The translations under genes and the position numbers were made by a program. This document shows, in pieces, positions 1-8,863 of a stretch of 64,000 nt of DNA (the stretch's first letter is position 1; every line of letters starts with the position of its first letter). Under the pieces are notes generated by a model. That model saw only the letters and a list, made by a program, of their open reading frames with translations. It did no database searches and was not told the DNA's origin. The DNA comes from Lachnospiraceae bacterium KM106-2 (lineage in GTDB: Bacteria; Bacillota; Clostridia; Lachnospirales; Lachnospiraceae). The DNA lies in the NCBI GenBank assembly GCA_009731425.1, contig AP018794.1, positions 2,673,960 through 2,737,959 of the forward strand, read 5' to 3'.

Positions 1-517
1 GAACCGAGTGTTTCATATCTAAGTTATTTAACGGTTCATCTAAGAATACATATTCTGTATCCTGTGCTACTACCATAGCAATATGAGCTAACTGACGCTG
101 ACCACCACTTAATTCATCAAGATAAGAATCCTGTAAGTGACTAATTCCTAAGTATTCTAATGCTTCGTCTACTTTGCTATGATCTTCCGTAGTAAGTTTT
201 CCCTTTGAATATGGAAATCGACCAAAACTAACTAATTCTCGTACCGTCAAACGAACATTTAAATGATTTGACTGTTTTAAGATCGATAATCGTTTACTAA
301 TATCCTCACTCTTTTGTGTACTTAATTCTTTCTCATCTAAATAGATCTCACCACTATCTTTTGATAAAGTTCTTGTAATGATAGAAAGAAGAGTACTTTT
401 ACCAGCTCCATTACTTCCGATGAAAGCAATTATCTTACCTTTTGGAATGGTAAGGCTGACATCATTGATTACTGGCTTGTTTCCATATTTTTTTACTATA
501 CTTTTAACACTGATCAT
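1..517 (-). CDS. Siderophore/iron-chelate ABC transporter ATPase (partial, C-terminus off the left edge)
   Basis: This is the nucleotide-binding subunit that powers import of an iron chelate through the two permeases encoded just upstream. The visible 172 codons carry a Walker A motif (GSNGAGKS, about residues 34-41), the FecE-type signature LSGGQRQ, and a Walker B ending FLDEP. Its ATG overlaps the stop of the upstream permease by four bases (ATGA), so translation is probably coupled. The order permease, permease, ATPase matches Bacillus yclNOP, where a substrate-binding lipoprotein gene follows; that gene would lie left of the window. The end is missing because the window starts inside the gene. 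Family assignment is firm; the actual siderophore is unknown. Confidence 0.9.
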   Translation of the reverse strand, partial: MISVKSIVKKYGNKPVINDVSLTIPKGKIIAFIGSNGAGKSTLLSIITRTLSKDSGEIYLDEKELSTQKSEDISKRLSILKQSNHLNVRLTVRELVSFGRFPYSKGKLTTEDHSKVDEALEYLGISHLQDSYLDELSGGQRQLAHIAMVVAQDTEYVFLDEPLNNLDMKHSV

Positions 518-1470
518 GTCTTACTCTCCTTCATCATTTGGTAGATAAAGTAAATACCACCTACAAAATTCACGATTACACTTAACGATGTACTAAAACT
601 CAATACCTTTTCTACGAAAATGAGTCCTGCTGTTAATAAAATACATCCTATCAGTACTGCACCCATCACCAACTTCGTATGTCGATATGTTTTCATAAAC
701 TCTCTGCTTAAGCTGACAAGTAGAATTCCTAAGAATGTAATTGGTCCAACTAGCGCAGTTGAAATAGATATCAGCACCGATACACTAATTAATGTACGAA
801 GTACTACTTTTTTATATGGAACCCCAAGATTAATGGCATGTTCCTCTCCTAATGAGATTACATCAAGGTATTTATAGTCTCTGTAACTAATGATTCCTAC
901 AATCATAACAATGACCACACAAATTCCAAATAGTCCGTTATTTACATTATTAAAACTTGCAAACATCTTTCCTTGTAATACTAAAAATTCATTCGGATCA
1001 AGCAATACCTGCATAAATGTAGACATTCCGCTAAATAGCGTTCCAAAGATCATTCCGACTAACACAAGGTAATAGATATTCCTTACATCTCCACGGAATA
1101 GGACAAGGAATAAGAGGCAACTTACTCCAATCATAATTCCAATGGATAAGAAAAATTCTGTATACCCTGTCATCATAGCTAACTGTCTTGAACCGAAGGC
1201 ATATACGACAAATGTCTGAATGAATAAGTATAATGAATCTAATCCCATCACACCAGGTGTTAGAATACGATTGTTGGTAATCGTCTGAAATACTACGGAA
1301 GAATAACCAATACAAAAACTGATTAAAACAATGGTTCCTACTTTGATCAATCTTCTAGGCAAGAAGAAATCTATATTACGTGAATTTAATCCCCACACCG
1401 TAAATATGGTTAATAAAATTGCTGAAAAGACAACTAACAGCAACAGTTTATTCTGTTTTATCTTACTCAT
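514..1470 (-). CDS. Iron-chelate ABC transporter permease, second subunit (FecCD family)
   Basis: A 318-residue polytopic membrane protein of the FecCD/BtuC family, forming half of the channel for siderophore import. It is strongly hydrophobic with about nine to ten predicted membrane segments, and contains the family's ATPase-contact region (EEHAINLGVPYKK) and the following G-P-I-T-F-L-G segment. It starts five bases after the upstream permease gene and overlaps the ATPase gene, so the three form one operon. It corresponds to YclO in the Bacillus yclNOPQ arrangement. Substrate specificity cannot be read from the permease. Confidence 0.9.
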   Translation of the reverse strand: MSKIKQNKLLLLVVFSAILLTIFTVWGLNSRNIDFFLPRRLIKVGTIVLISFCIGYSSVVFQTITNNRILTPGVMGLDSLYLFIQTFVVYAFGSRQLAMMTGYTEFFLSIGIMIGVSCLLFLVLFRGDVRNIYYLVLVGMIFGTLFSGMSTFMQVLLDPNEFLVLQGKMFASFNNVNNGLFGICVVIVMIVGIISYRDYKYLDVISLGEEHAINLGVPYKKVVLRTLISVSVLISISTALVGPITFLGILLVSLSREFMKTYRHTKLVMGAVLIGCILLTAGLIFVEKVLSFSTSLSVIVNFVGGIYFIYQMMKESKT

Positions 1471-1475
1471 TTTAG

Positions 1476-2447
1476 TTACCCTTTCTTTCGTAATAATAAG
1501 ATTAAGAATAATATGCTACCTACAATACTCACTACAACACTGATCGATACTTCATATGGTGCAAGAATACTTCTTCCGATAATATCACAAATTAGTAAGA
1601 AGATCGCCCCTAATACAGCCGTATCGAATAACGTATTTTTAAGATTATCGCCTTTATATAGTGCAATTAAGTTAGGAACAACTAGTCCGACAAATGGAAC
1701 AGATCCAATTGTAACAACAACTAAAGTTGTAATAAATGCAACTAATCCCATTCCGATCATAGTAACTACTTTATGATTTAGTCCAAGACTGATGGCAAAT
1801 CCCTCACCCATTCCTGCAATTGTAAATTGATTTGCATAGAGATATGCAATAATAAGTACTGGAATTCCAAGGAATAGCATTTCATAATTTCCTTTTACAA
1901 CAAGTGAGAAATTCCCCTGAAGCCAAGATGACATATTCTGAATCATATCATAACGATTGGCTAAAAATGTAGTAATCGAGCTAACAACATTACCAAGCAT
2001 CATACCGATCAAAGGAATCATGATTGGATTTTGAACTCTTAACTTCTGTAATAATCGAATTAATAATAAAGAGCCCGCAAATGCGATGATAAAAGCAATA
2101 ATGATCTTAACTTGCTTGTTCTCTCCTCCTGCAAATAATATTGCGATCATAACTCCCAGCCTGCACCACTCATTGGTTCCTGCTGTTGATGGAGAAACAA
2201 ATCGATTACTGGTAATTGTCTGCATGATCAATCCCGCAATACTAAGACTGGCACCTGTAACAATTATACTGATCAATCTTGGAAGTCTGCTTAAGAGCAA
2301 TAACTCAATCTCTCTAACATTTCCTCGTAATAATCCACTTAATTCAAACTCCTGCGCACCGCTACAAATTGAGTAAGTCCCCAAAATAAGAAATAACAGA
2401 AGTAAGAAAAATCTATTTGAAATAATTCTTTTAATATTGATATTCAT
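1476..2447 (-). CDS. Iron-chelate ABC transporter permease, first subunit (FecCD family)
   Basis: A 323-residue FecCD-type permease, partner of the gene that follows. The ATPase-contact loop (GEGFAISLGLNHK) and the G-S-V-P-F-V-G-L-V-V-P-N segment typical of the family are both visible. I place the start at 2447: GGAGG lies eight bases upstream of that ATG, whereas the in-frame ATG six bases earlier sits only two bases from the GGAGG, and the longest frame back to 2501 has no ribosome site and overlaps the promoter. It is the first gene of the operon and directly follows a Fur-boxed promoter. Confidence 0.9.
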   Translation of the reverse strand: MNINIKRIISNRFFLLLLFLILGTYSICSGAQEFELSGLLRGNVREIELLLLSRLPRLISIIVTGASLSIAGLIMQTITSNRFVSPSTAGTNEWCRLGVMIAILFAGGENKQVKIIIAFIIAFAGSLLLIRLLQKLRVQNPIMIPLIGMMLGNVVSSITTFLANRYDMIQNMSSWLQGNFSLVVKGNYEMLFLGIPVLIIAYLYANQFTIAGMGEGFAISLGLNHKVVTMIGMGLVAFITTLVVVTIGSVPFVGLVVPNLIALYKGDNLKNTLFDTAVLGAIFLLICDIIGRSILAPYEVSISVVVSIVGSILFLILLLRKKG

Positions 2448-2472
2448 TATCATTTCCTCCGTACTGAAGATG

Positions 2473-2501
2473 AGTATATCAACAATGAGAATCAATGTCA
2501 A
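2473..2501 (-). promoter_or_regulatory. SigA-type promoter with embedded Fur box for the siderophore operon
   Basis: On the minus strand, TTGACA (2501-2496) and TATACT (2478-2473) are separated by 17 bases. The 15-mer TGAGAATCAATGTCA at 2486-2500 (plus strand) matches 11 of the 14 defined positions of the Fur 7-1-7 box TGATAATnATTATCA and covers the -35 and most of the spacer. This fits iron repression of the transporter. Confidence 0.7.
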
Positions 2502-2530
2502 TAAGATTTCTTACTATTTTACTAGGAAAT

Positions 2531-2558
2531 TAAAAAAAGCCCCTAAAATTAAGGCTTT
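2531..2558 (-). terminator. Weak stem-loop with T run on the minus strand
   Basis: AAAGCC (2536-2541) and GGCTTT (2553-2558) form a short stem whose minus-strand side runs into seven T's. No minus-strand gene lies immediately upstream, so it may only block antisense transcription from the lipoprotein region. Confidence 0.3.
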
Positions 2559-2577
2559 CAAGTGTATTGGTATATAA

Positions 2578-2606
2578 TTCCACATCCTCATATAATATGC
2601 TATAAT
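2578..2606 (+). promoter_or_regulatory. Probable promoter of the lipoprotein gene
   Basis: A consensus TATAAT (2601-2606) lies 35 bases before the ATG and 17 bases after TTCCAC (2578-2583), a weak -35. An AGGAG ribosome site follows near 2630. Confidence 0.45.
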
Positions 2607-2641
2607 AAAAGAAATTGAATCCATAAGAAAGGAGTCCTCTC

Positions 2642-3115
2642 ATGAAAAATAACCTATTAAAAATACTACTAACACTCACCCTACTCTCCCTCACCTCATG
2701 CGCAACTCCCCAACACTCACAAGCCACCCCCTCACCCAAATCTAATATCCTAACAAACTATAACACTACCCAGTCCATCTATGAACTAAAAACACTAAAC
2801 TCACAAACCCCTCCATGCCTAACCCTAAATAAACTCAATCAAACCTTTACATTCTCCTATGATGTATTATCCTCCTATCTACCAAGCGGAAACTACCAAA
2901 TAAAATCGAACAAACTAATAGCCAAAACAGATGACGGTCGCTACCAATACACCTTTATAATTCAATCAAAAGATACATTGATGTTCGATCAAAATAGATC
3001 AACCAGACTAACCTACATCGATTCCAAAATGTCGCCCAACGTTAGCGATAAAGCACAATTCAAACTACAAACCTGTCCTATCCCACTCATAACACCTTCC
3101 CTAAATCTCCCCTAA
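2642..3115 (+). CDS. Small secreted lipoprotein of unknown function
   Basis: A 157-residue protein with a type II signal peptide: charged MKNN start, hydrophobic stretch, then lipobox LTSC at residues 17-20, so it should be lipid-anchored outside the membrane. After a Ser/Pro/Gln-rich linker there is a roughly 100-residue domain with two Cys pairs that I do not recognise. An AGGAG site about ten bases upstream supports the start. The coding strand is extremely C-rich and G-poor (2701-2760 holds 27 C and only 2 G by hand count), unlike the genes to its left. The gene ends three bases before a 70-bp tandem array. Existence is fairly sure; function unknown. Confidence 0.7.
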   Translation: MKNNLLKILLTLTLLSLTSCATPQHSQATPSPKSNILTNYNTTQSIYELKTLNSQTPPCLTLNKLNQTFTFSYDVLSSYLPSGNYQIKSNKLIAKTDDGRYQYTFIIQSKDTLMFDQNRSTRLTYIDSKMSPNVSDKAQFKLQTCPIPLITPSLNLP

Positions 3116-3117
3116 CT

Positions 3118-3706
3118 CAGGCGCTGCCAAAGCCAACCGCTGTCACTCGTACCAATCTTACTTCCGAAAAATACACTCTGCCAAAATCAGGCGCTGCCAA
3201 AGCCAACCGCCGTCATTCGTACCAATCTTACTTCCGAAAAATACACTCTGCCAAAATCAAGCGCTGCCAAAGCCAACCGCTGTCACTCATACCAATCTTA
3301 CTTCCGAAAAATACACTCTACCAAAATCAGGCGCTGCCAAAGCCAGCCGCCGTCACTCGTACCAATCTTACTTTCGAAAAATACACTCTACCAAAATCAG
3401 GCGCTGCCAAAGCCAGCCGCCGTCACTCGTACCAATCTTACTTCCAAAAAAACACTCTACCAAAATCAGGCGCTGCCAAAGCCAGCCGCCGTCACTCATA
3501 CCAATCTTACTTCCAAAAAAAACACTCTACCAAAATCAGGCGCTGCCAAAGCCAGCCGCCGTCACTCGTACCAATCTTACTTCCGAAAAATACACTCTAC
3601 CAAAATCAGGCGCTGCCAAAGCCAGCCGCCGTCACTCGTACCAATCTTACTTCCGAAAAATACACTCTACCAAAATCAGGCGCTGCCAAAGCCAGCCGCC
3701 GTCACC
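3118..3706 (+). repeat. 70-bp tandem repeat array, 8.4 copies
   Basis: Eight full units start at 3118, 3188, 3258, 3328, 3398, 3467, 3537 and 3607, and a ninth from 3677 breaks off after about 30 bases. Each unit is 70 bp (one is 69). Each contains GGCGCTGCCAAAGCC near its start. In copies 4-9 this continues as AGCCGCC and folds into a hairpin, GGC and GCTG pairing with CAGC and GCC around a CCAAAGC loop with one bulged C. Copies 1-3 carry AACCGC there and pair less well. Seventy is not a multiple of three and no reading frame crosses the array. Confidence 0.95.
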
Positions 3707-3870
3707 ATCACCAACACTCAATCATTTACCTTACTGTCACAGGTGTATCACCACACAGCTGTGACGGATTCCGAAGGAATCCCTTCCCTTCTACCTCACC
3801 CCAAAATAATTTTTGTATCCACCACCCCCCCTACTGTTCGCACCCTCCCCTTTGCCAGTAACGTAGATTG

Positions 3871-4077
3871 CCTTCTCCCAGCAGATTTAATTTTCTTTTT
3901 TCATGACATTTGCAGGAGTGAAGTTTAGGTGCACGATGCAAAAAGTAGGAAAGGAAACGCAAGTTTACTTCTCCTACGGCTTGCAACGTGTAGCAGGCTG
4001 GCGAAGACAGCCCACCTAAACTTTGCTCCTGCAACGAGGCATGAAAAAAGAAAATTCAATCTGCGCCCAAGAGAAGG
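3871..4077 (+). repeat. Large palindromic interspersed element, copy A
   Basis: An imperfect inverted repeat of about 207 bp. Outer arms run CCTTC, GCAGATTTAATTTTC, GCAGGAG and AAGTTTAGGTG on the left (3871-3931), mirrored on the right at 4013-4077. An inner stem follows (CACGATGCAA and GTAGGA with their complements near 3968-3990). One side only carries the motif GCTGGCGAAGACAGC (3997-4011), itself a 4-bp hairpin, as an unpaired insertion between inner and outer stems. Copies B and C share this architecture with different stem sequences. The right end lies 41 bp from the potD terminator. Confidence 0.85.
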
Positions 4078-4117
4078 CTCACTCGCCCAATAGAAGGCTC
4101 ACTCACCCCAAAAACAC

Positions 4118-4150
4118 AAAAAAAAAGGGCTCCGCCCACCGGCAGAACCC
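4118..4150 (-). terminator. Rho-independent terminator of the pot operon
   Basis: On the minus strand a ten-pair stem (GGGTTCTGCC with GGCGGAGCCC, GU pairs allowed) around GGTG is followed by nine T's. It lies 16 bases past the potD stop codon. Confidence 0.9.
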
Positions 4151-4165
4151 TTCCCCCAAAAAAAA

Positions 4166-5215
4166 CTATTTCCCCTTAACCTCTTTCCAGCGGCTAAGAT
4201 AATAATCATCCATATCCTTACCAAGATAATTGTACGTCTCACACTTCTTAAGAATATCACTAGAAGGGAACGCGATCGTAGAATTCTTAATCGCATCATC
4301 CTCGATCAAATCCCTAGCACCAGTATTCGGAGTCGAATACGTAATATAATCAAAATTCAACTTCGCAATATCAGGACGACAAAGGAAATTAATATACTTC
4401 TCAGCAAACTCCTTGTTCGGAGCATTCTTAGGAATAACCCAAGAATCGATCCACACATTCGAGCCCTCCTTCGGAACCACATATTCCAAATCCGGATTCT
4501 CTCTCTGCGTATAGATCGCCTCACCAGAATAAATAACACCGATCTTCGCCTCGCCACCGATCATCATGTCACGGACCTGATCCACAACATAAGACTGCAC
4601 TAAAGGCTTCTGATCAAGCAATAACTGCTGAGCTTCCTTAATCTCACTCTTATTCTTAGAATTCAAAGAATAACCCTTGTATTTCAACGCAATACCCAAT
4701 GCATCACGCACACTGTCGATCATAAGGATCTCATTCTTGTATTTCTCATCAAATAAAACAGACCAAGAATCAATCTTCTCATCTACTAACTTCTTATTGT
4801 AAAGAATACCAACCGTACCCCAACAATAAGGAACTGAATAATCATTTGTCGGATCAAAACTCTTAGAACTCTCTAAATAATCTTCTCCGATATATTTTAA
4901 ATTAGGAATCTTGCTCTTATCAAGCTTCTGTAGAAGCCCCTCTTCACGCATTCTCTGTACCATATAATCGGAAGGACAGATTGCATCATACTGAACCGCT
5001 CCCGAATTAACACGAGGATACATAACCTCATTGGTTTCATACTCCTCGTAGATAACCTTGATTCCTGTTTCCTTTTCAAACATTTTATTTACTTCTGGGT
5101 CAATATATTCGCCCCAATTATAGACATAAACACGGTCACCGGTAATACGATCACACCCGGTCAAACCTCCTATACACATAGAGCATAAAAGCATAACCGC
5201 TATTAAACGTTTCAT
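4166..5215 (-). CDS. potD: Spermidine/putrescine-binding lipoprotein
   Basis: The solute-binding protein of a polyamine ABC importer, anchored outside the membrane. It has a lipoprotein signal with lipobox LTGC (Cys 21) and the PotD-type opening YNWGEYIDPEVNKMFEKE, plus the later YCWGTVGILYNKK and WVIPKNAPNKEFAEKYI segments. At 349 residues it is normal length. Its ATG shares one base with the potC stop (TAATG), so translation is coupled. It is the last gene of potABCD and is followed by a strong terminator. Putrescine versus spermidine preference is not decided here. Confidence 0.93.
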   Translation of the reverse strand: MKRLIAVMLLCSMCIGGLTGCDRITGDRVYVYNWGEYIDPEVNKMFEKETGIKVIYEEYETNEVMYPRVNSGAVQYDAICPSDYMVQRMREEGLLQKLDKSKIPNLKYIGEDYLESSKSFDPTNDYSVPYCWGTVGILYNKKLVDEKIDSWSVLFDEKYKNEILMIDSVRDALGIALKYKGYSLNSKNKSEIKEAQQLLLDQKPLVQSYVVDQVRDMMIGGEAKIGVIYSGEAIYTQRENPDLEYVVPKEGSNVWIDSWVIPKNAPNKEFAEKYINFLCRPDIAKLNFDYITYSTPNTGARDLIEDDAIKNSTIAFPSSDILKKCETYNYLGKDMDDYYLSRWKEVKGK

Positions 5216-6009
5216 TACACATTCTCCTTTTTACTTGATCTTCGGTTGATGACTACGACAAGGATCAAAACAGTCGTAAACATAAGCGTAGATAATGCGT
5301 ACATTTCCGGCTTAATACCTTTACGTACTTCGGTGTAAATCTTTGTAGACAAGGTATCGACACCAGGTCCTTTTGTAAAGTGAGTGATGATGAAATCATC
5401 TAATGACATCGTAAATGCCAATAAGAAACCAGATAAAATACCAGGGAAGATATCTGGAAGAATTACTTTATAAAAGGCATAGATTGGTGAGGCTCCAAGA
5501 TCAAGTGCTGCCTCGTAGGTACTCTTATTCGTCTGTCTTAACTTAGGCATAACGCTTAAGATGACATATGGAATATTAAATGTAATATGTGCTAATAAAA
5601 CACTTAAGAAACCAAATTGAAAATTAAAACGGAACACATGGCTCACTGCGATAAATAACATCATGAGAGAAATACCTGTTACAATATCCGCATTTAACAT
5701 TGGAATGTTTGTAACTGCCATCAAGATCGATCTTGGTATCTTCTTCATTGAGTTCATTGCGATACAAGCAAGTGTACCAAGCACCGTCGCAACAAAAGCT
5801 GCGATAGTGGCAATGATCAATGTCATATAAAGAGCATCGATGATCGCTTCATTTTGAAATAACGCTTTGTACCATTTTATTGAGAAACCGCCCCATCTTG
5901 CTCTTGATTTCGACTCATTAAAAGAAAGTACGACCAAGATCAAGATCGGTGCATATAAAAATACAATCATAAGGGCGAGATAGATTCTCGATGCAATTTT
6001 TTTTACCAT
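5215..6009 (-). CDS. potC: Spermidine/putrescine ABC permease PotC
   Basis: A 264-residue inner-membrane permease of the PotC family with six predicted membrane segments. The ATPase-contact EAA loop reads EAALDLGASPIYAFYKVILPDIFPGI (about residues 165-190), typical of polyamine permeases. Its start overlaps the potB end by seven bases. It pairs with PotB to form the channel and depends on PotA and PotD. Confidence 0.93.
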   Translation of the reverse strand: MVKKIASRIYLALMIVFLYAPILILVVLSFNESKSRARWGGFSIKWYKALFQNEAIIDALYMTLIIATIAAFVATVLGTLACIAMNSMKKIPRSILMAVTNIPMLNADIVTGISLMMLFIAVSHVFRFNFQFGFLSVLLAHITFNIPYVILSVMPKLRQTNKSTYEAALDLGASPIYAFYKVILPDIFPGILSGFLLAFTMSLDDFIITHFTKGPGVDTLSTKIYTEVRKGIKPEMYALSTLMFTTVLILVVVINRRSSKKENV

Positions 6010-6827
6010 ACGTTCGTATCCTCCATATCCCCATCATATTTCACGATAAAAGCCATACTGATGATGATGAACACCATAAGTACCAGTGATAGGCCGGAAC
6101 CAACATTCCAATCGTAATTAAATTTAAACTCCTGCTCAATTACATTACCAATTAATAAGCTCTTACCTCCGCCTAATAAATCGGAAATAACGAAAGTTGT
6201 AAGCGATGGAACATAAACCATTGTAATACCACTTACGACGCCCGGCATACTAAGTGGGAAGATGATACGACAAAATGTCTGAACGCCATTAGCTCCAAGA
6301 TCTCTTGCAGCATTGATAACGTTATTGTCGATCTTCATCAACGTATTGTAGATTGGTAATACCATAAATGGAAGGAAGTTATATACCATACCGATTACAA
6401 CAGCAGTCGGTGTATTCATGACATTCATCTTAGGAAGATGAATTGTCTGTAATATGGTATTGATAACACCATTCTTTTCTAATAGTGTCTGCCATGCGAT
6501 AGTTCTTAATAATGAATTCATCCACATTGGAAGAATGAAAATGAAAATAATAAAGTTACTGCTTCTATGCTTTGAATTACGAATGATCATCGCAAGTGGG
6601 TAAGCAAGTAATAAACAGACAATGGTGCTGATCAAAGATAATAGCAGTGATAGTCCAAGTGCTTTTAGATTAACTGGATCGATAATTTCCTCTAAGTTCG
6701 CAAATGTAAAAGCACCATCTGCATTGGTAAATCCATAGTAAACGATAATAAATAATGGAATTACGATAAATGCAGACATCCATAAGATATATGGAAATGC
6801 TAAAAATCGTTTCCTATTATTGTTCAT
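6003..6827 (-). CDS. potB: Spermidine/putrescine ABC permease PotB
   Basis: A 274-residue polytopic permease, partner of PotC. The EAA-type loop is [26 protein letters not shown] (about residues 172-197), and the preceding [17 protein letters not shown] segment is characteristic of PotB. The gene overlaps potA by 11 bases upstream and potC by seven bases downstream, so the operon is tightly coupled. Confidence 0.93.
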   Translation of the reverse strand: MNNNRKRFLAFPYILWMSAFIVIPLFIIVYYGFTNADGAFTFANLEEIIDPVNLKALGLSLLLSLISTIVCLLLAYPLAMIIRNSKHRSSNFIIFIFILPMWMNSLLRTIAWQTLLEKNGVINTILQTIHLPKMNVMNTPTAVVIGMVYNFLPFMVLPIYNTLMKIDNNVINAARDLGANGVQTFCRIIFPLSMPGVVSGITMVYVPSLTTFVISDLLGGGKSLLIGNVIEQEFKFNYDWNVGSGLSLVLMVFIIISMAFIVKYDGDMEDTNVW

Positions 6828-7893
6828 CGCTTACCACCGCCTCTTCATCTTCCGACTCTGGTTTGTTCATGATCTGGATGTCAAAAGGATCTACACGAAG
6901 ACCTACTTCACTTCCTACAGGACTTAAATCTGTGCTATGAACAAGCCATTCATGACCATTTGCCATAACTCCCATTTCATAGTGTACGCCTTTGAAAATT
7001 AGTGAAGTAACGCGACCTGAAATAATGCCTTCACTTGGTTTTACCAAGTCAATATCTTCTGGACGAATCACTACATCAACAGGCTTATTCTTTCCAAAAC
7101 CAGTATCAACACATTCGAATTTCTGTCCTAAGATCTCTACTACTTTATCTTGGATCATCGTAGCTCCAATAATATTACTTTCACCGATAAAGTCTGCTAC
7201 AAAAGCATTCTGTGGCTCATTGTAGATATCTTCTGGAGAACCAATCTGTTGAACATAACCTTGATTCATAACAACGATCGTATCTGACATTGTTAATGCT
7301 TCCTCTTGATCATGTGTTACATAAATAAATGTAATCCCTAATTCATTTTTTAAACGGATCAATTCATATTGCATATCTTGACGAAGCTTAAGATCAAGTG
7401 CTCCAAGAGGTTCATCCAATAATAAAAGCTTTGGTTCATTTACGATTGCTCTTGCAATCGCGATACGCTGCTGTTGACCACCACTTAAAGAATCTGGACG
7501 ACGATTTTCAAAACCATCTAAATTTACTAATTTTAAAGCGTAAGAAATTTTATCATTGATATACTGTTTGCTTTTTTTCTTAATCTTTAATCCAAATGCG
7601 ATGTTTTCTGCAATTGTCATATTTGAGAATAATGCATACTTTTGGAACACAGTATTTAACTGTCTTTCATTTGGGGGCATTTTCGTAATATCTGCTCCAC
7701 GGAACATAACACGACCTTGATCTGGTGTCTCAAAACCGCCAATAATACGTAATGTCGTTGTTTTCCCGCAACCACTTGGACCTAATAAGGTAAGGAATTC
7801 ATTTTCCTTAATATAAAGATTTAAATTATCTAAAATCACATTTTCCCCATACGATTTTGATATGTTTTGTAAATCAATTAACTTATTTGCCAT
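6817..7893 (-). CDS. potA: Spermidine/putrescine ABC ATPase PotA
   Basis: A 358-residue ABC ATPase: Walker [11 protein letters not shown] (about residues 38-47), signature LSGGQQQR, Walker [14 protein letters not shown]-loop THDQEEA, followed by a C-terminal TOBE/OB domain ([10 protein letters not shown] onward). This two-domain layout is standard for PotA and related CUT-type ATPases; the neighbouring permeases and PotD decide for polyamines. A GGAGG-like site precedes the ATG. The gene lies 63 bases downstream of the XRE-cupin regulator and is probably transcribed with it. Confidence 0.93.
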   Translation of the reverse strand: MANKLIDLQNISKSYGENVILDNLNLYIKENEFLTLLGPSGCGKTTTLRIIGGFETPDQGRVMFRGADITKMPPNERQLNTVFQKYALFSNMTIAENIAFGLKIKKKSKQYINDKISYALKLVNLDGFENRRPDSLSGGQQQRIAIARAIVNEPKLLLLDEPLGALDLKLRQDMQYELIRLKNELGITFIYVTHDQEEALTMSDTIVVMNQGYVQQIGSPEDIYNEPQNAFVADFIGESNIIGATMIQDKVVEILGQKFECVDTGFGKNKPVDVVIRPEDIDLVKPSEGIISGRVTSLIFKGVHYEMGVMANGHEWLVHSTDLSPVGSEVGLRVDPFDIQIMNKPESEDEEAVVSDEQ

Positions 7894-7956
7894 ATTAGCC
7901 TCCTTAAAACTTTTTAAATTCTGAAGTACTTGGTTGCGTTTACAACTTATGTACTT

Positions 7957-8496
7957 TTAAAAACTTGGTGGAGTTGATACCCACAATAATGTAGCTCCGC
8001 TTTTTACGTTTGCTTTAATATAATGTTTTTTATTAGGAATGAAATAAAACGATTCTCCCTTTTTTGCTTTATAAGCGTGATTGCCAATATAAATGGTAAT
8101 ACTTCCACTTAATACGTAACCAAACTCTTCCCCTTCATGGGGGTTGTCTGGATAAGTTGAACCGTCTGGACCTAAGGTCAATAAGATCGGCTCCATCATA
8201 TTTTTCTGTGCATTAGGAATGATCCACTCTATCGTATTGTGAAGTTCCTGATCTTCTTTTTCAAAATAATCTTGTTTCTTAAATACAACTTGCTCAGAAG
8301 TAGTATTGGCAAAAAACTCTTCTAAATTCGTTCCAAGACATTGCAAAATATCTACTAATGTTGCAATGGATGGTGAAGTTAAATCTCGTTCTAATTGTGA
8401 TATGAAGCCTTTCGATAATTCTGATCGATCAGCTAATTCCTCTTGTGTAAGACCTTTTTGCGTTCGAAGTTCCTTAATCTTATGGCCAATTTTCAT
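7957..8496 (-). CDS. XRE-family regulator with C-terminal cupin domain (PuuR-like)
   Basis: A 179-residue transcription factor: an N-terminal XRE helix-turn-helix (residues 5-60, GLTQEELADRSELSKGFISQLE) and a C-terminal cupin-2 domain (residues 105-175, with HEGEEFGYVLSGSITIYIG). This fusion is common in regulators of polyamine and amino-acid metabolism, such as PuuR, where the cupin senses the small molecule. It leads the potABCD operon, so autoregulated control of polyamine uptake is the likely job. The upstream region carries a perfect 13-bp inverted repeat suited as its operator. Confidence 0.88.
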   Translation of the reverse strand: MKIGHKIKELRTQKGLTQEELADRSELSKGFISQLERDLTSPSIATLVDILQCLGTNLEEFFANTTSEQVVFKKQDYFEKEDQELHNTIEWIIPNAQKNMMEPILLTLGPDGSTYPDNPHEGEEFGYVLSGSITIYIGNHAYKAKKGESFYFIPNKKHYIKANVKSGATLLWVSTPPSF

Positions 8497-8528
8497 GGTT
8501 TAAGTTTCCTTTCCGCAATAATTGTTGA

Positions 8529-8559
8529 AGTAAAACTAAACATCGAGTTTAGTTTTACT
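8529..8559 (-). promoter_or_regulatory. Probable operator of the XRE-cupin regulator
   Basis: AGTAAAACTAAAC and its exact complement GTTTAGTTTTACT flank a 5-base spacer (ATCGA). An overlapping second palindrome, GTTTAGT-TTT-ACTAAAC, occupies 8547-8563. The site lies just downstream of the predicted transcription start of the regulator-pot operon, as expected for a repressor. Confidence 0.65.
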
Positions 8560-8577
8560 AAACTTAACGCAAATTAA

Positions 8578-8605
8578 ATTATACACGCCATGCATTAAAT
8601 GTCAA
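8578..8605 (-). promoter_or_regulatory. SigA promoter of the regulator-potABCD operon
   Basis: Minus-strand TTGACA (8605-8600) and TATAAT (8583-8578), both perfect consensus, with a 16-base spacer. The operator palindrome begins about 19 bases downstream of the -10. Confidence 0.75.
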
Positions 8606-8624
8606 TTACTTTTTATAATAAAAA

Positions 8625-8760
8625 TAAGAACAAAGTGTGTATTCCACACACTCTCACGTCTGAAGATTAGTTCAAGGGACACAAACTTTATCGCGCCGAG
8701 GTGGATGTCACATATTTTTGTGACATTTTCCTTTCCACCGAGTGTGCATCTTGGCTTTCT
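8625..8760. other. Structured non-coding segment of unknown role
   Basis: A nested set of complementary pieces: GTGTGT/ACACAC hairpin near 8636-8651, a long-range CACACTC/GAGTGTG pairing enclosing the segment, GGTGGA/TCCACC, and an inner GTCACA/TGTGAC hairpin (8707-8724). I could not match it to a riboswitch class. Its two ends (TAAGAACAAAGTG and CTTGGCTTTCT) recur side by side near 10960-10990 without the middle. Confidence 0.45.
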
Positions 8761-8846
8761 TTTTTTCATTGATAGAAGGCTTCTCCAAGAGAAGTTTTCT
8801 ATCAATGAAAAAAATGCTACATAAAGGATTTTCTCTTTATGTAGCA
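8760..8846 (-). terminator. Terminator of the first GH25 gene plus a second long hairpin
   Basis: TGCTACATAAAG (8815-8826) pairs perfectly with CTTTATGTAGCA (8835-8846), and the minus strand continues into seven T's, 18 bases past the GH25 stop. A second long hairpin (CATTGATAGAA with TTCTATCAATG) occupies 8760-8814, perhaps a backup terminator. Confidence 0.8.
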
Positions 8847-8863
8847 CGCTTTACTATGATTAT

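Noticed and set aside
2530..2739. Minus-strand frame of 69 residues
   Set aside because: It lies antisense to the start of the lipoprotein gene and its promoter, and has no ribosome site or protein-like features.
3118..3706. 70-bp array as a CRISPR
   Set aside because: The whole 70 bp is conserved in every unit, with no unique spacers, and no cas genes are nearby.
3840..4034. Short frames inside palindromic element A
   Set aside because: The same inverted-repeat structure explains both strands' open frames; no ribosome site or homology in the other copies' frames.
8625..8760. Riboswitch for the pot operon
   Set aside because: The segment lies upstream of the operon's promoter rather than in its leader, and I could not match it to a known class.
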